A stretch of 64,000 nt of DNA, taken from NCBI RefSeq assembly GCF_022179085.1, contig NZ_BPQE01000013.1:1-64000 (forward strand), given 5' to 3'. Below, one piece after another: positions 14,730 to 23,564 of this stretch. The notes beneath the pieces were generated by a model that did not search any database, was not told where the DNA came from, and saw only the letters and a program-made list of their open reading frames with translations. The stretch's first letter is position 1, and each line of letters starts with the position of its first letter. Origin of the DNA: Methylobacterium aerolatum. GTDB lineage: Bacteria > Pseudomonadota > Alphaproteobacteria > Rhizobiales > Beijerinckiaceae. A program made the translations under genes and the position numbers.

Positions 14730-16241
14730 CTACAGGCTGCCGGGCCCCCGCGCCGCGCCCGCCAGGGTGAACAGGTCCACCGACAGCTTGGCGCCGATCA
14801 CAAAGGCATCGGGGATGTTCTTGCGGTAATAGGGAAACCGTGTCTGGTCCGGATTGACGATATACTGCAGGTTTGGCGTCAGTCGGATGGCCGGCGTCAC
14901 CTGAATACCGTAGTTCAACTCCATCATCACCTGCTGCTTCGGAATGCTACGAAACAATCCAAGGGTGTTCTGTGCCAGAGCGATGTTCGAGAGGGCCAGC
15001 GGGCTGAAGGCCTGCGTGTTGACGACGAAGCCCACCGTGTCGAAGGGCCGCCCGGCGAAGGTGCCGGTTTGTACGGCGCCGAGTTCAAGGAAATAATCCT
15101 CGACGAGGCGGCCCGAGGTGCCCGCCATCGCCACGCCGAAGATCGTCAGGCCCTGGATCCCGGTGGGATCGGGGCGCCAGACCATCTGATCGAAGCGCGC
15201 GAAGACGCCGGAACGGCCGAACCGGGTCTGAGCCGGCAGTCCGGTGAGCACCGAGGGGCGGCCGGTGACGTCGCGCACCGGGTCGGCGTAGTCGGAGGCG
15301 TCGTACCAGCCGCCGATGCCGTAATTGCGGGGCAGCGCGTCGTTGGCGAAGGTCGTGGTGTAGCCGAGCTCGAAGGGCATGATCGCCCCGGTCGCGCCCC
15401 GGAGGGAGAAGTCGAGCCCGTTGTCGCCGGGCTGCTGGTGGCGCGGGTTCACCTCGTAGGCACCCGCATGGAAGAACACCTTGTCGGTGAGCCACGCCTT
15501 GGCATGCGCCCCCCAGCTCGAGACCGGCCAGAACGTGAAGTTCGAGGTCTTGAACACGAATGTCGGGTTGCCGCAGGCTGAATTCGACTGGAAATTGCAG
15601 TACAGCGGCGAGTTCAGGAAGCTGATGTTGGCGACGAGCCGCCCGATCTCGACATCCAGGCGATTGTCGAACAGCTTCTGCTGGTACGACAGCAGCGTCA
15701 GCCGCGTGGTCTGACCGCCGCCGAAGATTTCCTGCACGCTGGTGTTGTTGCCGATGAGGTCGTTCGACAGGCTGCGCCCGTGGCGGTTCGTGACCGCGAT
15801 GTGGAACGAGCCTCCGTCGATGCCCGCCAGCCGCTGCAGGTCGCCGTCGATGCCGAAGAAGAGTTGCCCCGCATAGGCCGAGCCCTGGCGGATGCCGCCG
15901 ATGGGGTTCCCCGCCGCCTGCCCCGTGTAGTTCAGGAGGAAGCTCAAGCCGTTGCCGAGGTCGAGGGTACCCGGCGGCAGGGTCGGCGGCGTGGCGGTCT
16001 GGCCCAGCGTGTCGGCCGCGCCGGCGGCGCTCTCGGCCCCGCTGATTCCCTGACCGTCGGTCCTCGGTGGGGGCGGAGAGCGGCGGGCGAGGCGCTGCCG
16101 CAGGACCGGCGCGACGGCGGTGGCGGGCAGGCCGATCCCGATCCCGGTGCCGGCGGCGGCCGGCGTTTCCTGGGCGAAGGCCTGTGGGCCGGCGGCGAGG
16201 CCGAGGCCGAGCAGGGCGAGGCGTGTCAGCAATGTGGTCAT
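14730..16241 (-). CDS. OprB-type carbohydrate-selective outer-membrane porin
   Basis: The 503-residue product has a signal peptide (LTRLALLGLGLAAGPQAFAQ), a Pro/Arg-rich linker and then a beta-barrel body with alternating aromatic strands, such as KAWLTDKVFFHAGAYEVNPR. The C-terminal half is OprB-like (GVFARFDQMVWRPD, ELNYGIQVTPAIRLTPNLQY). It lies 231 bp downstream of fruA on the same strand, so it is probably the outer-membrane entry route for the sugar taken up by the fructose PTS. A repeat family B element separates the two. Confidence 0.88.
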   Translation of the reverse strand: MTTLLTRLALLGLGLAAGPQAFAQETPAAAGTGIGIGLPATAVAPVLRQRLARRSPPPPRTDGQGISGAESAAGAADTLGQTATPPTLPPGTLDLGNGLSFLLNYTGQAAGNPIGGIRQGSAYAGQLFFGIDGDLQRLAGIDGGSFHIAVTNRHGRSLSNDLIGNNTSVQEIFGGGQTTRLTLLSYQQKLFDNRLDVEIGRLVANISFLNSPLYCNFQSNSACGNPTFVFKTSNFTFWPVSSWGAHAKAWLTDKVFFHAGAYEVNPRHQQPGDNGLDFSLRGATGAIMPFELGYTTTFANDALPRNYGIGGWYDASDYADPVRDVTGRPSVLTGLPAQTRFGRSGVFARFDQMVWRPDPTGIQGLTIFGVAMAGTSGRLVEDYFLELGAVQTGTFAGRPFDTVGFVVNTQAFSPLALSNIALAQNTLGLFRSIPKQQVMMELNYGIQVTPAIRLTPNLQYIVNPDQTRFPYYRKNIPDAFVIGAKLSVDLFTLAGAARGPGSL

Positions 16242-16327
16242 GATGAAAGTCCCCCCTGTCGTCTTGCTCGTTGCGCGGATGCTCCTCGGAGCCTGGCCGG
16301 AAGTCCCGTTTTCCGATCCCTCCTCCT

Positions 16328-16434
16328 CATCCTGAGGTGCGGCGGAGCCGCCTCGAAGGAGGGTCCGGGGAGCACCGCGCTGTCTGGAGGGCTCCTCCGA
16401 GGCCTCCGCTGCGCTCCGGCGCCTCAGGATGAGG
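16328..16434. repeat. Palindromic repeat family B, copy 2
   Basis: The element starts CATCCTGAGGTG and ends GCCTCAGGATGAG, with CTCGAAGGAGG and CTCCTCCGAGG blocks inside, and matches the architecture of 4211-4317. It sits between fruA and the porin and may act as a transcription attenuator or mRNA stabiliser. Confidence 0.75.
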
Positions 16435-16472
16435 ACAGCGATAGAAGAACGGCCGAATGTCCGGCCATGCTC

Positions 16473-18194
16473 TCAGGCCGCGCGCCTCTTCAGGAATCCG
16501 GCCACCAGCGCCGTGACCGCCGTCCCCGCCACGAGCGCGAGGACCGCACCCAGCGGGTTGCCGACGGCATTCGGGATCGGCAGGACGAACAGGCCGCCAT
16601 GGGGCACCTTGAGGGTCACGCCGAGCGTCAGCGCGAGGGCGCCCGCCGTCGCCGACCCCGCCACGAGGGCGGGGATGATCCGCAGGGGGTCCGCCGCCGC
16701 GAAGGGGATCGCGCCCTCGGTGATGAAGGCCGCGCCCAGCACCGCCGCCGCACCGCCCGCCTCCCGCTCGGGGGCCGAGAACTTCGCGGGGAACAGGCGG
16801 GTCGCCAGGGCGAGGCCGAGCGGCGGGGTCATGCCGCCGAGCATCACGGCCGCCATCGGGGCGTCGACGCCCGAGGAGAGCAGGGCCGCCGCCGAGGCGT
16901 AGGCCGCCTTGTTGATCGGCCCGCCCATGTCGATGGCCATCATGCCGCCGAGGACGAGGCCGAGCACCAGGGCGCTCGCCCCCTGCATCCCCTTCAGCCA
17001 GCCGGTGAGGGCGGCGAGCACGGCGGCGACGGGCACGCCGACCACGTAGATCATCAGGAGACCGGTGATCGTGGTGGCGAGCAGCGGCAGGATGAGGACG
17101 GGCTTTAACCCTTCGAGGTTGCGGTGCAGGCGGATGTGACGGTTCAGGAACGAGGCGGTGTAGCCGGCGATGAAACCCGCCGCGATTCCGCCGAGGAACC
17201 CCGCCTGCAGGTTGGCCGCCAGCATCCCGCCGACCATGCCGGGGGCGATGCCCGGCCGGTCCGCGATGGAATAGGCGATGTAGCCGGCGAGCGCCGGGAC
17301 GATGAGCGCGAAGGCCCCCTTGGCGCCGATCTGCCCGAGGGCATAGCCGAGGGTTCCCTCGTGGCCCGGCGCCATGGCGTCGATGCCACCGACGGCGAAG
17401 GCCAGCGCGATGAGCAGCCCGCCCGCCACCACGAAGGGCAGCATGAACGACACGCCGGTCATCAGGTGCTTGTAGGCGCCGGCCTTGCGCTCGGCTGCCT
17501 CCGGCCGGGCGGCGCCCTCGGACGCGGCACCCGCATCGGCCGCCTGCACCGTCGCCTCGGCGAGGGCCGTGGCGATCAGGCCCCTGCCGTCGCGGATCGC
17601 GGCCTTGGTGGTGGTGGCATAGACCCGCTTGCCGCCGAATCGCACGCGGTCCACGCCGGTATCGGCGGCGATGAGCACGATGTCGGCGCTCGCGATCTCG
17701 GCCGCGGTGAGGGTGTCGCGGGCGCCCACCGACCCTTGGGTCTCGACGCGGATCGCGTGGCCCAGCGCCTCGGCCGCCGCCTGGAGCCCCTCGGCGGCCA
17801 TGAAGGTGTGGGCGATGCCCGTGGGACAGGAGGTGATCGCCACGATCCGGCGCGTGCCCGAGGCGGCCTGGGCCGTGACGTCCGGCGCAGGGGCCGTGTG
17901 GGACAGGGCGCGGTCGAGCACCGCGTTGGCATCGGCCAGCACCTCGTCGATGGCCGCCCGCGCCTTGGCGAGCGCGCCGAAGCGTCCCTCGCCCAGATCG
18001 CCGGAGCCGACGAGCAGCACCGCGCCCGCATCGCGCACCGCCTCGTCGGGCAGGGGGTTCGAGCCCGCCGGGCCGCGCAGCTCCAGGGCGATGGGCTGGT
18101 TGCGCCGCCCGGCCGCCTTGCGCAGCGCCTCCAGCGCCAGCACGGCCTGGGTCGAGAATTCACCGCCGCCGACCACGGCCAGTAATTGCGTCAT
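16473..18194 (-). CDS. fruA: Fructose-specific PTS permease, EIIB'-EIIB-EIIC
   Basis: A 573-residue product. Residues 1-100 form a degenerate EIIB' domain. Residues 115-215 form EIIB with the phosphorylation site Cys123 in TSCPTGIAHTF. From about 245 on, the EIIC membrane domain begins (GVSFMLPFVVAGGLLIAL) and includes the conserved TPPLGLALATRLFPAKF loop. It imports fructose with phosphorylation at C1. The gene follows fruK after 135 bp holding a repeat family C element and belongs to the fruBKA operon. Confidence 0.97.
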   Translation of the reverse strand: MTQLLAVVGGGEFSTQAVLALEALRKAAGRRNQPIALELRGPAGSNPLPDEAVRDAGAVLLVGSGDLGEGRFGALAKARAAIDEVLADANAVLDRALSHTAPAPDVTAQAASGTRRIVAITSCPTGIAHTFMAAEGLQAAAEALGHAIRVETQGSVGARDTLTAAEIASADIVLIAADTGVDRVRFGGKRVYATTTKAAIRDGRGLIATALAEATVQAADAGAASEGAARPEAAERKAGAYKHLMTGVSFMLPFVVAGGLLIALAFAVGGIDAMAPGHEGTLGYALGQIGAKGAFALIVPALAGYIAYSIADRPGIAPGMVGGMLAANLQAGFLGGIAAGFIAGYTASFLNRHIRLHRNLEGLKPVLILPLLATTITGLLMIYVVGVPVAAVLAALTGWLKGMQGASALVLGLVLGGMMAIDMGGPINKAAYASAAALLSSGVDAPMAAVMLGGMTPPLGLALATRLFPAKFSAPEREAGGAAAVLGAAFITEGAIPFAAADPLRIIPALVAGSATAGALALTLGVTLKVPHGGLFVLPIPNAVGNPLGAVLALVAGTAVTALVAGFLKRRAA

Positions 18195-18221
18195 CGTCCC
18201 CTCCCCTCCTCATTCGTTGGT

Positions 18222-18327
18222 CGGCTCGTCTTTGCGAGCGCGGCGAAGCCATCCAGGGTTAGCGGGCCCTCGCCGAATGGAGCGCGCTCCTGGATGGCTT
18301 CGCTCCGCTCGCAATGACGGCAGGTTC
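18222..18327. repeat. Repeat family C, long copy between fruK and fruA
   Basis: Two facing segments, GCGAGCGCGGCGAAGCCATCC and GGATGGCTTCGCTCCGCTCGC, are near-perfect inverted copies, so the transcript can form a long hairpin between fruK and fruA. ATGGCTTCGCT and CGCAATGACG are shared with 14254-14278. Confidence 0.75.
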
Positions 18328-18329
18328 GT

Positions 18330-19274
18330 TCAGGCCGGCACGACCCGCACCGTCCCGGCGATCCGCTCCACCTCCGGCCGGGGGGGCAGGTTCGCGCCCT
18401 CCCGCGTGAGCTTGGCGGCGGCGAAGGCCAGCGCGAGGCGGGCCGTCGACGGCAGGTCGAGCCGGGCCGCGAGGGCCGCGACGAGACCCGCCACGAGGGC
18501 GTCGCCCGCGCCGACCGTGCTCGCGACCTCGATCGGCGGCGGGGAGGCGTGGACGGCACCCGCCTCGGTGAGGAACAGCGCGCCCTCGGCCCCGAGGGAC
18601 ACCACCACGACCGGGATCCCCCGGCCGCGCAATTCCTCCGCCGCCGCGCGCACGGCCTGGAGTGTCGGCAAGCGGTGCCCGGCCCATTCCTCCAGCTCGT
18701 GCCGGTTCGGCTTGACGGCGTGGGGCAGCCCCTCGGAACCCGCCGCGAGGGCGGCCTTCAGCGCCGGACCGGAGGCGTCGAGCACCACCCGCGCGCCCGC
18801 CGCGTTCAAGCTGGCCGTCAGGTCGGCGTAGGCGTCCGCGGCGATCCCCTCGGGCAGGCTCCCGGCGAGGACCGCGAGGTCGCCCCGCCCCGCCCTGGCG
18901 AGAAGCTCCGTCCTTACCGCCGCAAAGGCATCGCCCGCGGGCAGCCCCGGCAGGTTGATGTCGGTCGTGTCGCCCGAACCGGTATCGAGGAGCTTGAGGT
19001 TGGTCCGGGTCTCGCCCGGCACCCGGATGAACCGGTCCTCGATGCCCTTCGCCGCGAACACCTGGCGGAAGGCCGCGTCGTTGTCGGCGCCCAGCAGGCC
19101 GGTGACGGCGGCGGCCAAGCCCCAGTCGGCGAGGCAGCAGGCGACGTTGACGCCCTTGCCGCCCGCATGGCGCGCCACGGCCCGCGCCCGGTGGACTTCG
19201 CCCGGCGCCAGCGCGCCGAGGACGACCGTCTGGTCGATGGCCGGGTTGAGGGTGAGGGTGACGATCCGGCTCAT
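18330..19274 (-). CDS. fruK: 1-phosphofructokinase
   Basis: A 314-residue PfkB-family kinase starting MSRIVTLTLNPAIDQTV, as is usual for FruK. It has the GGKGVNVACCLADWG substrate motif and the C-terminal STVGAGDALVAGLVAAL anion-hole motif with the catalytic Asp. It converts fructose 1-phosphate to fructose 1,6-bisphosphate. Its ATG overlaps the stop of fruB by 4 bases, so the two are translationally coupled. Confidence 0.97.
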   Translation of the reverse strand: MSRIVTLTLNPAIDQTVVLGALAPGEVHRARAVARHAGGKGVNVACCLADWGLAAAVTGLLGADNDAAFRQVFAAKGIEDRFIRVPGETRTNLKLLDTGSGDTTDINLPGLPAGDAFAAVRTELLARAGRGDLAVLAGSLPEGIAADAYADLTASLNAAGARVVLDASGPALKAALAAGSEGLPHAVKPNRHELEEWAGHRLPTLQAVRAAAEELRGRGIPVVVVSLGAEGALFLTEAGAVHASPPPIEVASTVGAGDALVAGLVAALAARLDLPSTARLALAFAAAKLTREGANLPPRPEVERIAGTVRVVPA

Positions 19275-21814
19275 GCGGCGGCTCCCTCGGCGTCCAGGAC
19301 GCGGACGCCGGCCGCGTCTTCCTGCTCGCAGGCCCGCAGGGCGAGGGCCTTGAGGGCGGCGATCTCGGCGCCGCGCAGACGCGCCTTCACGCCGGGCAGG
19401 TCGCGGGGCGTCATCGAGAGCTCGTGGACGCCGAGCCCCGCCAGCAGGCAGGCGCCGAAGGGATCGCCCGCGATGCCGCCGCAGACGCCGACGAAGCGCC
19501 CGTGCCGGGCGGCGCCCTCGCAGGTCATGTGGATCAGCCGCAGCACGGCCGGATGCAGGGAATCCGCCTCGGGGGCGAGTTCCGTGTTCTGCCGGTCGAT
19601 GGCCAGCGCGTACTGGGTGAGGTCGTTGGTGCCGATGGAGAAGAAGTCGCAGTGCCGGGCCAGTACGTCAGCCTGGATCGCGGCGGCCGGGACCTCGATC
19701 ATGATGCCGAGCGGCACGTAAGGCGCGCCGATCTCGGCCCGGATACCCTCCGCGATGGCGCGCAGGCGCAGCACCTCGGGCACCGAGGTGATCATCGGCA
19801 TCATGATGGAGAGCGGCGCGTGCGCCCCCGTCGGCGCGTCGGCGGCGACGTGGTCCTTGGCCGCCCGGTAGAGGGCGCGCAGTTGCGGCTCCAGCAGGTC
19901 GGGCCGCCGCAGGAGCAGGCGGGCGCCGCGCACGCCGAGGAAGGGGTTCTCCTCCCGGGGCAAGTTGAGGTGGGCGACCTGCTTGTCGCCGCCGATATCG
20001 AGGGTCCGCACGATCAGCGGACGGCCGCCGAGCGCCTTCAGCATCCCCGAATAGGTGGCGTACTGGTCATCCTCGGAGGGCGTGTCGCCCCGTTCCAGGA
20101 ACAGGAACTCCGTGCGCATCAGGCCGACGCCCTCGGCGCCCTGATCGAGGGCGAAGGGGACCTGCTCGGGATTGTTGACGTTCGCCCCCACGGCGACCGC
20201 ATGTCCGTCACGGGTGCGGGCGGGGAGTGCGCGTTCCCGCGCCTCGGCCTCGGCCTGCGCCCGCTGCTTCCGGCGCCAGTCTTCCGCGGAGGCGACATCG
20301 TCCGGGCTCGGGTCGAGGTAGAGGCGTCCCGTGCCGCCGTCGAGGATGGCGGTGGCCTGGTTGGCCAGGGCGAGGAGGCCGGGGCCGCCCGCCACGATGG
20401 CCGGGATCCCCAGCGTCCGAGCGAGGATGGCGGTGTGGGAACTCGGGCCGCCCTGGGCGGTGGCGAGCCCGATCACCCGCGCGGGATCGAGCCCGGCCGT
20501 GTCCGAGGGCGCGAGGTCCGGTGCGATCAGGATGCAGGGGCTGTCCGGCAGGTCGTGGCCGCTCTTCAGGGCGGGATCGATCTGCGCCAGCACCCGGCGG
20601 CCGACATCGCGCAGGTCGGCCGCGCGCCCGGCGAGGACGGGATTGCCCAGCGCCGCGAGCTGCCCGGCGAGCCGCGAGACGGCCTCGTTCCAGGCGAAGG
20701 CGACGCCGTGGCCCTCCACCATCAGCTGGCAGGCGAGGGTGATGAGGTCCGTGTCCTGGATGAGCTCGGCTTGCGCCTGGAAGATCGCCGCGTCCGCCTT
20801 GCCGAGGCGCCGCTCGGTATCGTCGGCCAGCGCCTTGAGCTGGTCGGCCGTGGCGCCGAGCGCCCGGTGCAGGCGGTCGCCGCCGGTGGTCAGGGGCTCC
20901 GGCTCGTCCGGCACCGCGACCTCGGCGCTCGCCAGCACATGGACCGGCCCGATGGCGATGCCGGGGCTCGCCCCGATGCCGGCCATGATCGTCGGCCCAC
21001 CGGCCGGGTTCCAGCCGGCCACGGGGCCCGCCGCCTTCGCCGCCGCCTCGGCCGCCCGCTGCGCCGCCGCCTTCTCCCCGGCGCTCAGGCCGGTGACCGC
21101 CGCGCAGATCCTGGCGAGCGCCCCGGCCTCGTCGTCGCCCTCGGCGGAGATCGTCACGGCGTCGCCGCAGCGCAGCCCGAGTTGGAGCAGGCCGATCAGG
21201 CTCTTGGCGTCGGCGACCTGCGCACCGGAGCGGACCTGGATCCGCGCCCGGCAGCTCTTGGCCACCTCCACCCAGTGGGCCGCCGGGCGGGCGTGCAAGC
21301 CGGTGGGATAATCCACCGTCCAGTCGAAGCGCTGGCGCAGGTCCGTCGCGGGACCGGAGACGCCGGTGGCGGAGTCGGCGCTCAGGGCCTCGACGATGTC
21401 GGCGTCGCGCTCCGTCGTGCGCAGGTGGGCGAGGCGCGCCTCGTCCTGGATGAGCCGGGTCAGGCGGCGCAGGATCGTGATGTGCGTGTCCGACTGCGCG
21501 GCGATGGCGACCACGAGGTGGGCCGACTGCCCGTCGTGCCAGAGCACGCCGTCCGGCACCTGCAGCACGGCGATGCCGCTCGCTCGGACGAGGTGGCGGT
21601 CGTCGACCATCCCGTGGGGGATCACGACGCCGTGCCCGAGGAAGGTGTTCGCCACCGTTTCCCGGCGGAGCATGCCGTCGCCGTAGGCCGCGTCGATGCA
21701 GCCCGCCGCCGTGAGCAACTGGGCGGCCTCGCGAATCGCATCCTCCTTCGAGGCGGGCCGCGCGGCCCGTCGCACGAGGATCTGCGGTGCGAACGAGGGT
21801 GTCGGTGCGAGCAT
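19271..21814 (-). CDS. fruB: Multiphosphoryl transfer protein, EIIA-HPr-EI fusion
   Basis: An 847-residue fusion. EIIA covers residues 1-145 with His67 in VIPHGMVDD. HPr covers about 163-250 with His174 in TGLHARPAAHW. Enzyme I runs from about 275 to the end with His460 in GGPSSHTAILARTLG and the PEP-binding C-terminal barrel (GLMRTEFLFLERG, SIGTNDLTQYALAIDR). One polypeptide therefore carries phosphate from PEP to FruA, with no need for separate ptsH or ptsI. It is the first gene of the operon and is preceded by a LacI-type operator at 21873-21886. Confidence 0.97.
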   Translation of the reverse strand: MLAPTPSFAPQILVRRAARPASKEDAIREAAQLLTAAGCIDAAYGDGMLRRETVANTFLGHGVVIPHGMVDDRHLVRASGIAVLQVPDGVLWHDGQSAHLVVAIAAQSDTHITILRRLTRLIQDEARLAHLRTTERDADIVEALSADSATGVSGPATDLRQRFDWTVDYPTGLHARPAAHWVEVAKSCRARIQVRSGAQVADAKSLIGLLQLGLRCGDAVTISAEGDDEAGALARICAAVTGLSAGEKAAAQRAAEAAAKAAGPVAGWNPAGGPTIMAGIGASPGIAIGPVHVLASAEVAVPDEPEPLTTGGDRLHRALGATADQLKALADDTERRLGKADAAIFQAQAELIQDTDLITLACQLMVEGHGVAFAWNEAVSRLAGQLAALGNPVLAGRAADLRDVGRRVLAQIDPALKSGHDLPDSPCILIAPDLAPSDTAGLDPARVIGLATAQGGPSSHTAILARTLGIPAIVAGGPGLLALANQATAILDGGTGRLYLDPSPDDVASAEDWRRKQRAQAEAEARERALPARTRDGHAVAVGANVNNPEQVPFALDQGAEGVGLMRTEFLFLERGDTPSEDDQYATYSGMLKALGGRPLIVRTLDIGGDKQVAHLNLPREENPFLGVRGARLLLRRPDLLEPQLRALYRAAKDHVAADAPTGAHAPLSIMMPMITSVPEVLRLRAIAEGIRAEIGAPYVPLGIMIEVPAAAIQADVLARHCDFFSIGTNDLTQYALAIDRQNTELAPEADSLHPAVLRLIHMTCEGAARHGRFVGVCGGIAGDPFGACLLAGLGVHELSMTPRDLPGVKARLRGAEIAALKALALRACEQEDAAGVRVLDAEGAAA

Positions 21815-21872
21815 GGCGTGCTCTCCTCCCGTCAGACTGACGGTCGTTTCACCGTCTTACTGTGGATTGCAC

Positions 21873-21886
21873 TGAAAACGTTTTCA
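21873..21886. promoter_or_regulatory. FruR-type operator 1 (fruB side)
   Basis: TGAAAACGTTTTCA is a perfect 14-bp palindrome with the central CG step typical of LacI/GalR operators and close to known Cra/FruR sites. It lies 59 bp upstream of the fruB start, in the interval shared with the divergent regulator. Confidence 0.85.
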
Positions 21887-21972
21887 CATCGATTGTCAAT
21901 CGTCCCCCGGCGCAGAGGAGTCGGTCGCCCCTTGTGCAGGGGGACGAACGGTGGCAATCACGCTGGGGAGAC

Positions 21973-21986
21973 TGAAAACGTTTCCC
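21973..21986. promoter_or_regulatory. FruR-type operator 2 (regulator side)
   Basis: TGAAAACGTTTCCC is a second copy of the fruB-side palindrome, matching in 12 of 14 positions, with its centre exactly 100 bp from the first. It sits 22 bp before the chosen start of the regulator, fitting autoregulation and possibly looping between both sites. Confidence 0.75.
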
Positions 21987-22007
21987 AGCAGAGGCGGGCG
22001 CAGGGAC

Positions 22008-22991
22008 ATGAAGGTGGGCATCCGCGAGGTGGCGCGGGCGGCGGGCGTCTCGACGGCGACGGTCTCCCGCGCCCTCGGACGTGGACCGGTGAGCGACGCC
22101 CTGCGGGAGCAGGTCGCGGAGGCGGTGCGGGCCACCGGTTACCGGCCAAACCTGTCGGCCCGGCGCCTGCGCTCCCAGGCGGCGCAGACCATCGGCCTGA
22201 TCGTGGCCGACATCCGCAACCCGTTCTTCACGGCGGTGAGCCGCGCGGTGGAGGATGCCGCCTTCGCCTCGGGGATGCGGGTGATCCTCTGCAACACCGA
22301 CGAGGATCCCGCGCGCGAGGCCATGTATCTCCGGCTCATGGAGGAGGAGCGCGTCACCGGCGTGATCTTCGCGCCGACCGTCGCCACCACCGCGACGCTG
22401 GGGGACGAGCCGCTGGACTATCCCGTGGTGCTGATCGATCGGGCCGGACCGCCCGGCGCCCATGACAGCGTGATCCTCGACAACCCGACCGCCGGCAGCG
22501 CCCTCGTCGATCACCTCGTCGCCGGGGGTTACCGGAGGATCGGCGGCCTGTTCGGCTCCACGAGCTCCACCGCCCGGGAGCGGCGGGCGGGTTACGAGGC
22601 GGCCATGGCGCGCCACGGCCTGACGCCGGCGGTCCGCGCGGTTCCGCCCAACGCCGCCGCCGCGGAGGCGGAGATCGCCCGCTGGTTCGCCGGGCCCGCG
22701 AGACCGGAGGCGCTGATCGCCTCGAACGGCCTGATCCTGATGGGAGCGGTGCGCGCCGCCCGCGCCCTCGGCCTTACGATACCCGGCGATCTCGCCCTGG
22801 CCGGCTTCGACAACGAGCCCTGGACCGACCTGGTCGAACCGGGGTTGACCGTGATCGAGCAGCCCGTGGCCGAGATCGGCACTCAGGCGATGCGCCTGTT
22901 GTTTGAGCGAATCGCCAACCCCGACCAGCCCATCCGCAAGGTGGTCCTCAGCGGGCGCATGGTGAGTCGCGGATCGACCCTGGCACGGTGA
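22008..22991 (+). CDS. fruR: LacI-family repressor of the fructose operon
   Basis: A 327-residue product from ATG 22008 (MKVGIREVARAAGVSTATVS, the canonical LacI helix-turn-helix). A GTG start at 21951 would place operator 2 inside the coding region and is less likely. The HTH is followed by the hinge YRPNLSARRLRSQ and a periplasmic-binding-protein-like ligand domain (TIGLIVADIRNPFFTAVSRA through GFDNEPWTDLVEPGLTVIEQ). It is divergent from fruBKA with two operators between them, so it almost certainly represses that operon. The inducer (fructose 1-phosphate or similar) is inferred. Confidence 0.92.
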   Translation: MKVGIREVARAAGVSTATVSRALGRGPVSDALREQVAEAVRATGYRPNLSARRLRSQAAQTIGLIVADIRNPFFTAVSRAVEDAAFASGMRVILCNTDEDPAREAMYLRLMEEERVTGVIFAPTVATTATLGDEPLDYPVVLIDRAGPPGAHDSVILDNPTAGSALVDHLVAGGYRRIGGLFGSTSSTARERRAGYEAAMARHGLTPAVRAVPPNAAAAEAEIARWFAGPARPEALIASNGLILMGAVRAARALGLTIPGDLALAGFDNEPWTDLVEPGLTVIEQPVAEIGTQAMRLLFERIANPDQPIRKVVLSGRMVSRGSTLAR

Positions 22992-23564
22992 CCGGGTGGC
23001 GGGATCGCCGCCTGTCCGACAGCCTGCCGGAGATGCCCTCGCCCTTTCCTGCGGGCACAGGGGGAAGATGACGGCGCGACCGTCGAGACGCCACCGTTCC
23101 CCTAATCCGGCCCCCGAGGCACGTCGCGCCATGGGCCGAAGGACGTCCCGCCGCCAGCCCGGATGGGCGACATCTCGTTCCCGGGATCGCGGCGGCGCTC
23201 CAGTGCGCTCGCTTGCGCCCCCGTTGTCGTGCGCGTCACGCACGGATCCGACGACGACCGTCGTAATATTTCATTTCTAGCCGAAAAGACCGGAAAAGAC
23301 GCTGAATTAGACCACTCAGCTTGATATCGACTGCGAAGTTCTCAACGCCGTCGAGGAACGGCAAAACATACCATTCATCAATTTCCACTTGGTGGACAGC
23401 CGCGACGGCAAGCATCCATTCGCGGTTCATTCTCCTTGCGCCAGCGCGATATTCGCGTATTTTGATGACGTAATGACATTTATGAAGCCATTTTCATTCT
23501 TTCGAGAGAAAGATCGTGGCTTCTCCACCGCCGGGGCCGCAACGAACGGACAAGGGAGCAGGCG
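22992..23564. other. Intergenic region with an AT-rich right half
   Basis: The left part (to about 23260) is ordinary GC-rich DNA with nothing recognised. From 23265 to 23530 composition drops, and the stretch holds a possible small minus-strand gene (23236-23430) and the presumed promoter of the PAS-XRE regulator. Confidence 0.5.
23236..23430 (-). CDS. Possible small protein in an AT-rich island
   Basis: A 64-residue ORF from ATG 23430 (MNREWMLAVAAVHQVEIDEW... ending in basic RRRIRA) with varied, protein-like composition and AAGGAG directly upstream, though unusually close to the ATG. Two further Met codons follow shortly. It may be a remnant or a real small protein. No family is recognised. 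Confidence 0.35.
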   Translation of the reverse strand: MNREWMLAVAAVHQVEIDEWYVLPFLDGVENFAVDIKLSGLIQRLFRSFRLEMKYYDGRRRIRA

